From Trissonchulus latispiculum (Eukaryota; Nematoda; Enoplea; Enoplida; Ironidae): a DNA stretch of 64,000 nucleotides. The position numbers and the translations under genes were made by a program. Below are positions 11,497 through 22,400 of this stretch, piece by piece. The notes below the pieces were generated by a model. That model saw nothing but the letters and a program-made list of their open reading frames with translations. It did no database searches and was not told the DNA's origin. The stretch spans positions 19,823 to 83,822 of the forward strand of contig JASAND010030650.1 of the NCBI GenBank assembly GCA_030248195.1. The letters run 5' to 3'. Each line of letters opens with the position of its first letter. The first letter of the stretch is position 1.

Positions 11497-11891
11497 CACT
11501 TGCGTAGCCAGAAAAACGTTTCGGAGGGGAATGCAAAATATTTTCGGAGGGAAAGCCCCCTCCCCAGAAGCAGAGAAATTTTTCTATTTCGTGACCTTCA
11601 TGGAATTTTACACAGGATTCACTGAAATTAGAAAATATTTAAGACCCAGCACGTGTTTAGGGACCCAGTTCAGAATGCAGAAGCTGGTCAAAGTACACCA
11701 AATAGGGTATGCGGTATATACTTATTTTGAGGTGCGAAACACGTATTATGATGGTGCAATACATTTATTTCGTGCCGAAGGTGCCAAAATGTTTTGAAAA
11801 TGGGCGTTTTACACATGGCACGGAAAAAATTCCTGCGGGGTCCACAATTTCGTCATGATTCCCCAACCCCCCTCCCCCGGCTACGCGCGTG
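11497..11891. mobile_element. G-rich element with CACTTGCGTAGCC / GGCTACGCGCGTG ends
   Basis: The left end CACTTGCGTAGCCAGAAAAA and the right end CCCCCGGCTACGCGCGTG are inverted. Just inside lie GGAGGGG and CCCCTCCCCC runs. The interior is AT-rich, non-coding, about 395 bp. No clear target duplication. Confidence 0.55.
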
Positions 11892-13156
11892 ACAGTGGAA
11901 AAATTGATAAAATTTCGACTAAAATTTAAATGTTCATTTAGCACATATAGCGATGCCAATACATAAGGAGGAAAATACAAAGGCCTTCTCAAGACTACAA
12001 GCGCATACGTACACACAATAGCTTACAGTTCACAACGACCGCTTGTTAGAATGTATATTATTATAACGACCATTAGTTAGCTTTACAACCATCAAGCAGC
12101 ATCACATTACAGCAGCAACTGTCCCCAAAAAAACAAGGAATTATATAAAATAGGAAAAGAAATGGAAAAAGCCAAAATGGAAAATAGACATGAAATGAAA
12201 TCAAGAATTGGAAAAAATAGCAAGAACAGAACAAAATAGAACTGGTCAAAATAAGCTCACATATCCCAGACTTCGGAAATCTACTCTTGTCATCCCCCCA
12301 CACTCAAAATCGGAGGAGGGGGGCGGGCGGAATTACAGTAAATTCGTCAAAATCTAAGACAAGCTTTTTACTTTCAGTTTTTTAGAATGCTTAAAATATT
12401 CCAATGAAACTTAGAAAAAAGCTACCAAAAGTTACAATAGTCAATAACAAAACATTTAATTTACAAACAGTATGTAGGTACGTACAAATTTACGACATAC
12501 ATAAATAAAAATCATTTCTCGTCCTCTTATATGCTATTAATACAAAATAAGTACTTCTACACTTCTACCAGCAATAGATAAAATAATTTTAAAATAATCT
12601 CAGAAATTATGTAGTATTACACGATACCAATAACGCAGTGTTGGGCAAACTGAAGTAAATATGATCAGTATTAAAGAGTCTCAGGTTAAAAAAGGCGCAA
12701 AATTTACAAATATTGAACTTTAATTCAACAAAATTTCATTCTGATTTCATCATCCAAATGCAATGCAATCCAAATTCTTCAAATGCAAAACTTCAAAAAC
12801 GCAGAAAGCACGCAATACCTATTCCAAAACAAATGCAGCAAAAAATAAAAATAAATGTAGGGACAAAAACATTAAACTGTAAACAAAAATAGCAATAATA
12901 AACAATCATGTATACAACAAAGTTTAGTACACACGCGTCATTACGTCATAGCAATTAATTACAAGAGTGTAGAGTAACAAGATCACAATATTGTCAGTCA
13001 AAATTACAATTAGACAATATAATAAAGTACCAGTACACGCACGCACACTTGACAGGTACTATACAAAATATGTAATGTAATGTACGTACGGTATGCACGT
13101 ACACAACGTACAAACTGTCTTTAGAATAGAACTTTTCAGCCATAGTACACATTGGA

Positions 13157-13162
13157 TTTATT
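13157..13162 (-). terminator. Candidate proximal poly(A) signal of calsyntenin
   Basis: AATAAA on the minus strand, about 50 bases after the calsyntenin stop. Other AATAAA matches exist farther downstream, so which is used is unknown. Confidence 0.25.
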
Positions 13163-13213
13163 TTCCTCCACAGATCAATCAATCAATCAATCAAACCTTT
13201 CCTTAGCTTACAC

Positions 13214-13457
13214 CTAAACTCTGTAAGCACTGGAGCCCCCAGCACTGGTATGGGCTGTAGGCAGATCGCCTCCCAGGGAAGAGCCTGGGGGTGAAGCCGT
13301 GGCCGGATTGCGACTGTGGAGGGTAGAGTGGAGGGTACTGTCGTCCCATTCCAGCCCGGAGCGGCGCGGCCCCCCGTGACCGCCCGGGGTCACCGGGACA
13401 TGGGGCAGCACTTCCACCATGTCTTCCTCATCTTCGCTTTCCATCTCGCCGCGATAG
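13214..13457 (-). CDS. CLSTN: Calsyntenin last exon (acidic tail, second WDD motif)
   Basis: The acceptor TTTTTTTCAG lies at 13460-13458 and the stop TAG at 13216-13214. It encodes GEMESEDEEDMVEVLPHVPV, a Gly/Pro/Ser stretch, and SGLEWDDSTLHST. L-E-W-D-D-S is the second kinesin-light-chain-binding motif of calsyntenins. In vertebrates it sits at the extreme C-terminus, whereas here about 40 more residues follow, ending in SSAYRV. Confidence 0.93.
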
Positions 13458-16400
13458 CTGAAAAAAAGAAAAAGAAGAGAAAAGAAATTAAGAAAATAAA
13501 TACAAATACTCAACTAAACTAAACTAAACTAATACTAATACTAAACTCAACTCAACCCTCATATGTACAGGCTGACTGAAAAGGGGTGATAGATAGACCA
13601 GCAGGTCTACAATTAAATACCGTTAATTGAAAAAAAATTGAAAAAAATTAAATACCGTTAATTGAAAAAAATTAAATACCGTTAATTGAAAAAATTAAAT
13701 ACCGTTAACTGAAACCCACAACGGCGGTATGGGTGTGGGAGTATGAACTTTTGACTCCCTTAAACTTTTCCTTCCTGTTTTGGGACTTTTTTGGTCGAAG
13801 CATAGTAGTGAAGACCAGTGAACTTGATTTCTCCCTTGCTACAGAACCAATTAGCATTGCAAAACCGTGGGAATAATTAATGTAATTATTAACTTATAAT
13901 TTAAATTATAAATTAACTTAACTAACTACATACATAATTAGTTATTAGTTACCTATCACCACCATCATCACTGCTGTCCTCACTGTCATATTCGTCCTCA
14001 TATTCGCCATGCAGATGACTCGTCTCATTTCCCATTCCCTAAAATAATAAAAAAACATTAAAGCAAATTTTATAGAAAAATTAAGACACACAATAACAGT
14101 TGAGGTTACATCTGATGTTCAGTACAGAGGTATACGTATGCTATAAGTTGACTGCACAGCCAATCACTGCAGCCATCGTAGCATAACGTAATCTGTAAAC
14201 GTTTATCATCTTAAACCAGGAAGCAATGCCTACGAGTATCTGCTGAACGATGCTCAAAATCACCAAACCCATTATCAACACGAAAATTATCAAAGACTGT
14301 AACAACTGTAAGCTTAGGTAGGTAAGGTAGGTAGATTAAAAATCACTTCCCGTCCGCTAGCGCCTGGTGAGCTAATAGAAACTCCTCCACCGAGAAACGT
14401 CCTTTTGCACCCACACACACACCCCCAAAAGCTAATCTAAAAGGACATAACACTAACACAGTGTCACAATACCTCAATCGGATTAACGGTAATGTTCATT
14501 CCAGAGTCGTCCCAGGCCAGCTCGTGGCTGTGATCCTTCCGAGATCCACCGGGACCCCCGTGGTGGCGCTGGCTGGATCGGATCTTCAGGATCCCAACAA
14601 TCACCAACAGCAGAAGGAAACCGGCGCACACCACCACGACAATGGCCACGGCGCTTCCTAAAGCAGCACAGGGCAGCACAGCACAAAATAAATAAAAAAA
14701 CATTTATTAAACAAACCATAAGAAAAAAATCAAAATTTAAATTCAGTAAACGGAATGCAATACTGTAATGAAAGCATTATCAGCATAAACAATTTAGCAT
14801 TTTTGCTTGACAAGGCTGGAGGTGCTCACCTTCCCATTCGGAAATCTCTGAAAAAAACTGACTCATAAATTTCAACCTCCACCATAAAATCCAAAAATAG
14901 CCAAAACTTTGTTACCATTGCTACTTTTCTCTGCAAATTTCATAGAATTTACAGCTTCGGCTTCGCCCCGCCACGCCAAACGTTTAAAAAATTTTCCCCA
15001 ATTTTATCTTAAAACACCCCCAAAAGGATCGTTTATTATTGGAGATTTTTTAGCAGCTGTCATACATTTATGTACAAATTCAGAGTCAGTAGACAATCGG
15101 GGAAGGGGGGGGAGTCAGTCAGTTCTTACCAGCTCCAGAACTGCTCATAACGGCCTTCTCATAGGTGGACCCGTCAACCTCAGAGATCAGGGGCATCGGC
15201 CCGAAACTGGGCTTGTCCAGTCGGGCATGGGCCTGCATGACTGGCTGCTGTTCCTGGGAGACCATGGGCGGGACAGGGTCCACCAGTTTGTCAGATGGCA
15301 ACTTTTTGGAGGCCTGGTCTGATTCCTAGAATGTGAGTGATATACGAAAAAATGGATACGAAATATTAATTAACGTATGACAGAAAAATTGGGTGTAGAA
15401 AACTGTGATCACTTATTATACAGCACATTTAGTACTCATCAGAGACCAATAACATCATATTTTCGGACTCACGAGAGAAAAATGCTCATAAAATTTAGAA
15501 TTGGTTAACGTTTTCAAAATATCGATTTGTCTGTGTTTATGTCGGGAATATGCGATCTAAAAATAGGATTTTGAAGAAGTAGTGCCTTGATTTGACAAAT
15601 AACATGTTTATCCAAACATTTGCACGAAGAAATTTTTAGCTCACATATTCCGGGCAAAAACACAGATGAACCGACATTTTGAAAATTTTAAAATTTCAAG
15701 TTTAATTTTATGAAAAATTTACTCTCGTCACAATTTCCAAATATTATGATGTTGTGAATATCTGACGAATATTAAATGCTGTATAAGTGATCACAGTTTT
15801 CTACACACAAACTGATTAAAGATAAAAAAATTAAATCATCACAACTAGAAGTACGCCTTTCAGGAGAGGTGACCAATCTTCTGGTTCTTGTACTTATCTT
15901 AAATATCGCCTAGATAATTTCGGGGGGAAACCCCTACTCAATTATTAACCTCAAAATCATCGTCATCAATTTTGACCAGTTGCAACAGTTTTTCACGAAT
16001 TTCTGCCTCAGCCTGACTGACCGGTGGTTCCGTGGACAGCAGCGAGTCGCCCTGGCGATCCGTCTGAACACTCAGCTGAAACAGAGAACAAATTATGCAA
16101 ATTAGGAAACAAATCAACAGATTTTGCACTAACAATCCTATCACCAGCAGTTAGCTCAGTTAGATCTACCATTATTCAATTCAATTTAATGAAAGCAATA
16201 GCTAAATGGTTATATATGACAAAAAAAGATTATTGAAAATGTTCATTTAAGCGAGCCTTAAAAAAGGTAATAGTGGGAGCTTCAACAACATTGGCAGGGA
16301 GGCTATTCCATGAATTTAAGAAATGTTTCTTACAGGTCAGGTTAAATCGAACAGGTCTAAGTTTCCAATGATGACCCCGAAGCTATGTTTGCGTAGTAAC

Positions 16401-19400
16401 CAAATCAAAAAAAGTATTATGCAGCACGCTTGATTACGAATCTCTAGGAAGCTAGGTTAGCACAAAGAAACACAAAATATCAATGGTAGAGACCCCTCCC
16501 AGGACTGGACGACATCGAGACCAGTCTACCGAGACAGAGTTTCGGCTTCTGGGCGAGACCGAGACCCAAATCCTCAACAATGTGGCCTAAGCTTAGTTCA
16601 TAAAGTCAGAGTCTTCAGCACTAAGATAAGACTTCCACATCTCTGGAGTGGGACCTTTTCGCGCGCGAGTTAAAAGAGTAGATTTATAAATCTTTTAACT
16701 CTTTCAACTCTTTTAACGCTCCAATCGAGTTAAAATGAACTGTTTCTCTTTTAATCCTCTGTGCGAAAAGAATTGAGTCAATTTTAACCCTTTTACCTTT
16801 TTCTTAACTTGTTTATTAACTCGCTGTGCGAAAAGGCCCTTACATAGTTAGTTGTCATAGCATAGATTTGAAATTTTTGCTGAAAAACTGACGTTTCCAC
16901 AGACCGAGACTTTCGATGGGCGAGATTGAGCCGAGACTCCCAACCCTGACCCCCTCCCACCTCTCACACTACTTAAAAATTTTCCTCCACAAAATCAACA
17001 CATACTGCAACGGCCACAGTATTGGAGAGAATCTTTTCATTCATGGCAGAACATTCCAGCGAAAAGACGCGACTGGGATAGTCCTCTGGTCGAACATTGA
17101 AATAGTGGATCTGGTTCAGCACCTCCTCATATCCCTTCATCTTCTCAACGCCTGAAACAGTAACAAAAACACTCGAAATAAAGAACCAATTTACATTTCG
17201 AAACAAAAAGAAATCATAATTGAAAACATTTTAGTCCCCCCCCCCGCCCGCCAGCCACACTGGGATCAGCTTCACAAAATGTTACAAAGAATATTCCAAA
17301 AAAAAATACTAAATTTTACAGGAACTAAAAACCTGCTCCCATACAGCTCCGTCGATAAGTTTTTAGTCTTAGTCTAGGACCAATTCGGGAAGCCAGATTT
17401 TAAACTATTCGGATCAATTTTACTTAACGGCGCTAAAACAGGCTCATTAAAATTTAGGAACCGTCAACGGATCTTTCAGACGAATATGAAACTTCCAATC
17501 CCCCGGAAATAGTAAGTTTCGCCGTTAGAATACAACAACGGGGGAATCAAAGGTATGAAATCTTGCTTTTCTCCCTGTTTTCCATCACATATTTTAGGTT
17601 TCACGCCCCTGTTAGTGTCAGTCCTCACCTTTCAAGAGGAGGCCCTCCTTCTGATGCTCAAAGTCCAGGCTGAGAGAGCTGATTAGGACGGCTGGGGAGG
17701 AGAAGTACTCTCGATCCTTGTTCAGTTCCGGGATCACAGAGATCCTACACCAGTCCAGGGTGATTACGCTCCCGTCTTCAGGGCCTGGCATTGACATCAG
17801 CTCTAAAATAAATTAATTAATGGCAATTATCATGGAAATGGCAGTTAATTAACAAACGTAAACTAAAGTTTGGAACTAGTTGCAATCTGAATTTAAATTA
17901 ATAAAAAATAAAAATTAATACAAAAGTGGCATTACTTTCGAAAATCTGGAAACATTTTTAGCACTGCAATTCTATTTTGTGAATATGAACCTTTTTTCAA
18001 TGAGTAGAGGCGGAGGGTACCTAATTGGGAGCCATCAAAAACAGACGAATGTCACAAATCTAATGGATTCTATGGTATGGTCAGACCGCCCCCGCATAAA
18101 ATTATTATTTCCTTCACTCACAGTTAAAAATCAGCTTAGCCTACTGCGCGGGGGGGGGGCAATAAATTTTCAAAAATTTCTGGTTTCGTCGGAGATAATT
18201 ACTCCATTTTCGCCTATTTTAGCACTAAATCCACTTAGTTTTGCACTAAAACTAACTTGTTTGGCAAGTTCTATAAAAATAACGCAATTTTTAGCATGTT
18301 TTTAGAAAAATTTTGAAAAATTTTCGCTCCCCCCCCCCCCGAAAATGACTCGTCCCCCGGAAGGCCCCCCAAAGAAAAATTCCCTAGAATAAGCCCAGAA
18401 AATAGGGGGTGGGGGCATACCTCCACCAGCCGACTTCAATTTCATATCAATCTTCAGATAGGGGAACACATTGACACCGTGCTTCACATCCGACTGAGAA
18501 GCGTTCAGATCTTCTCCACCGGAGAGGACCAGTTCCGGTTCCGGGGCCCTCTCGACCAGGGCATAGGCCTTCACCGTTTTCAGATTGATCGGGGTCTCAA
18601 CGTCCTTACATCTGAAAATTAAAGCGCAAAAATCCTGATATGAAAGAATCTAAATCAATAAAAATCAAATCATAATCAAAATCAACTCAATAAATCAAAT
18701 AAAATAACCAAATAAAGAAATGGAATTGTAACGCCAGCACCCACCAGAAGAACAGGATGATGCCCTAATTTTCATTTTTCTATCTGAATTCGGATCCTAG
18801 AATCTTTCGAAAAACTGTTTCTAAAAACACTGACGACACACCTTGCCGCTTTGAGCTTTAACATTTTATCAATTTTATGACCGCCACTTTATCGCATTAT
18901 TGCCAATCAAAGATCACGAGACTGTTGAATATTAAATAAAAAACTCAAACAAATCCTTTCAAAAAACAAAAAATTCAGAGCAACAGAGAGATTCGATCCG
19001 CTAGCCAGGCGAGCGGAAGTCAGACTGTCTTCCCACTCGGCCACATAATATGTGTATACGTACTTGACAGTAGCATCCAGTGTTATGGCCCGATGTCCAG
19101 GTGTGGGATTGGATCGAGCATTGACATAGGCCACCTGTCGAATCATCTGTTCCAGGGCCGGCAGGTCCGGAGCCTTCAGGACCAGTTCAGACATTTCATT
19201 GTCAAAAACGGCTTCCTGAAAGAAATACTGGCACAATATTTAAACTGAGACAGTATCAGGAATATGACAAGTGTCACAGACATTATATAATGGTTAAAAC
19301 CCACGGTTGGTGTATTCCTGTGTTAATTCTATGCGAATAAAAGTGTGTTAAAAAATAAACAAATCATAAACAAGGCCTCGATAATAACCACCGCCAAATA

Positions 19401-22400
19401 AAACATAATTAGTATGAACTTGATTGGGGTGATGAAAAACTCATGCACCAACGACGAGACGAAATAGCTGTATGTTTACACGTGCTGTGATGAAGTTCAA
19501 TTACTAGACCGTGGCGTGACTGTTTTAGTTGTATGGGACAGGTACGAATACAAGCCGCAGTTATGTTGATCTTACGTAGTTTTATGCGAAGTTTTAACTT
19601 ATTTGCTTTAATAAGTAGTTATCTAAGGTCACTCGGTAATCAAGCTGTTTTTTCACACAGCTAAGCGTCAAGTCAAGGGCAGGACACCACAGCAAATCTG
19701 GCTGAAAAACATTATGTTTGTCAGAAACTATAGCTGGTAACTATATTACAAAAAATGTTTGTACTAAATGTACTAAATGTACCATTCCGGGTTTGATGGA
19801 GGCAAAACCTTGCTCAAAGTCCAGCGACTCGCGACACTCATGGAGACAGCGAAGAACGTCCTGCGACTCCACTCGGCCGGGGAGGAAGGTCATACTGGCC
19901 AGGTAGCCGCGGAGGAATTGGGTCATCCGGGCTGTGCGGCCGTGCCAGCAGGCGCCCACAACCAGTTTCGTCTAGAAATTGGGGAAACAGAAAAAAGCAC
20001 ACAAATAAAATTAGCCCGGCAAATTGCAGACAAACGATTACAGATCAAAGTGAAAATAAATCGAATCAAAAAAATTTTCGAAAATTCTAGTTTTAAAATT
20101 TGTTTTTTAAATTTATTTAAGATTTCTAAAAAGTTTTGAACTTCTCTGCCTTTCTGTCTACCTTTAGATTTTTCGTGGCATGCATCGGCCAGTCGTCCAA
20201 AATTTCATAATTGTTATCATGCTCCACAAAATCACGCCCATCAATCATCAACTTCACCTAAAAATCAGAAAAAGGCCAAAAATAAACAAACTATAAATAG
20301 CAAACATGTGGGCAAAATAATGCTGCAGAACTCTATAGGGGTGGATTGTAAGAAAAATAGTATCTGCACGCTTCATAAAAAGACCTTGTGCTCTTCAGGA
20401 GAAAAAACTTAAACGAACAGTGCGCAAATCCAAGAAAATTCGCGGTATACCAGACCTTATATTCCAGATAAAATCTTGTCCTGAAACAACAAAAAGACCA
20501 CATAAACTAATTTGCATATTGATTTTAGTCACTGCAGCAGCAGGTTCCTTCTTACCGACGGGAAATCGACAGCCAAGGCATACTGATGCCATTCTCCGTC
20601 GCAGACCTCAGGCAGGGACCAACGCCACTCCGCCGGACGGAAGGTATTCTCCTGATCTGGCTGAAATTCCCGTCTGAACAGCATCTCCAGTTTGCAGTTG
20701 CGAACAAATACCGCAAAATGATGACGATTCAGTTCTAGAAGAAGAAGCAGAAAAAGAGAATTAATAAAACTGACAGCAAATAAGGGTTTTTCTGGTCCTA
20801 ATGTGGCTGAAGAAACTAAGTCATCATAAGGCTAATTTCAAACTTTACATGCAATCGGCTCTGTAGGGTACTACTGAAGGTTCTCACGTTCACAACTCCT
20901 TCAATAGAAGGAGGGAACCTATTCTCAAACAGCAACAATAACCACTAAACCGGCTAAAAGTTGGCCTACTCCAATACCAAAAGCTCGAAGACCTCCCCCC
21001 ATACACGCGAAAACAAAATTCCTCAAAACTAATTCTCAAAAATTATCTCAAAAATTTCTTTTTCTCCAAATTTTTCTTTTTTCTCAAAATTTTTGAAAAA
21101 TCAACACACGTACTCATTTCATCAGAACTGCACAGAATATTTTCCTTATGATGTCCGTTCATTTTGGTGGTCTGTCCGTGCTTCATCCAAAAGGTGACCG
21201 TGAACGCATTGGGCAGACTCGGTTTCAGCGTTTCCTGTTCCACAATCACGGCATTGTTCTCGCCATCAAAATAGTAGGTCTAAAATAAAATAAGATAAGG
21301 AACAATCGATACAAGAAAATCATCTATCAACTACAAAATGACAATAATAAATCACCTCAGCGAAAATCATACACATAGAAAACAAACGTAGACTATAACT
21401 TAGAACATAATAAATGATTCTAATGAACATAATAAATGCAAAGACTTCCAAAATCAAAATGGTATAAAGGCCATACTGTTACAAACACCAGGGTCACCAG
21501 CAACTACAATTTAATAAAGAATTATAGAACTATTTTCCGGTACTTTTAATTTCTGGGGAAGGGGAGGACCACTCCCGCCCACCCCTCCTGTTGGAAAAGG
21601 TACTTATCATCAGGTAATCAGGTACTATTCCAGCATATACGTACACAAGGGACAGTCTCTCCCTAGAAAACCACTTTCCCCTCCAGAAACATGCCTTAGC
21701 AAATAAAAGATAAATAAAACAAACACAAATTAAAAAAACAACAAATAACTGAAATAGATTAAAAGTAAGTCCATCCAGTGAACTGAACGAACCAACCGAC
21801 CTCACTATCCAGCGGAGGATGATCAGGCAACAGGTCAGATCGTTTCAGATCACTGGTCGCAGAAGCTACGGTAGAGTCATCCTTTTCAACCTTCACATCA
21901 TCTTTGGACGGCAACAGTTGAACTGTTTTGGTGTCGGCGCCTAGAACAGAGAAAACACAGGAGAAAAATACACTAGGTCAGGTCAGAGCAGAGCACAGAA
22001 ACGTTGGAGCCAGTCCTGTAGACAAAATACTCTGACTTATCAGATTGAGAGAGAGAGAGAGCATGCAACAAAATATAAACAAATGTCTGATATCTCAGAC
22101 CCTTGACAAAAGCTCGGCTCAGCTGAGAGGTAGGGAACGAATCCACAACCGTTTACTAGCGAGTAGCGCTTCGTCAATGAGCGCAAAAAAGGGTGGCACA
22201 ATCGAACCAAAAAAATGGCTGTTACGGTACAAGTTTGCATATGAAGGAAAGTCCACCCACCAATCATAATCAATCTCAACTCCAAACTCTCACAAAAATC
22301 AAACGTTAAACCCTACCACTGCCATACTTTATCAAGGGCTAAAAAATTCCAACCATCAAAAGTCTTACAAAACGAGGCCAAGCCAGCACAATGAAAAGGT

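Larger units (their letters stand above)
9212..13213 (-). other. Long non-coding stretch downstream of calsyntenin (possible long 3'UTR)
   Basis: About 4 kb, T-rich on the minus strand, with unusually few of the transposons that fill the rest of the window (one at 11497-11891). Open frames at 9387-9764 and 9965-10234 on + are compositionally odd (Thr/Ser/His-rich, CCTA repeats) and show no domain, so I do not call them genes. The relative lack of insertions next to a neuronal-type gene would fit a long 3'UTR, but transcript ends cannot be seen. Confidence 0.35.
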
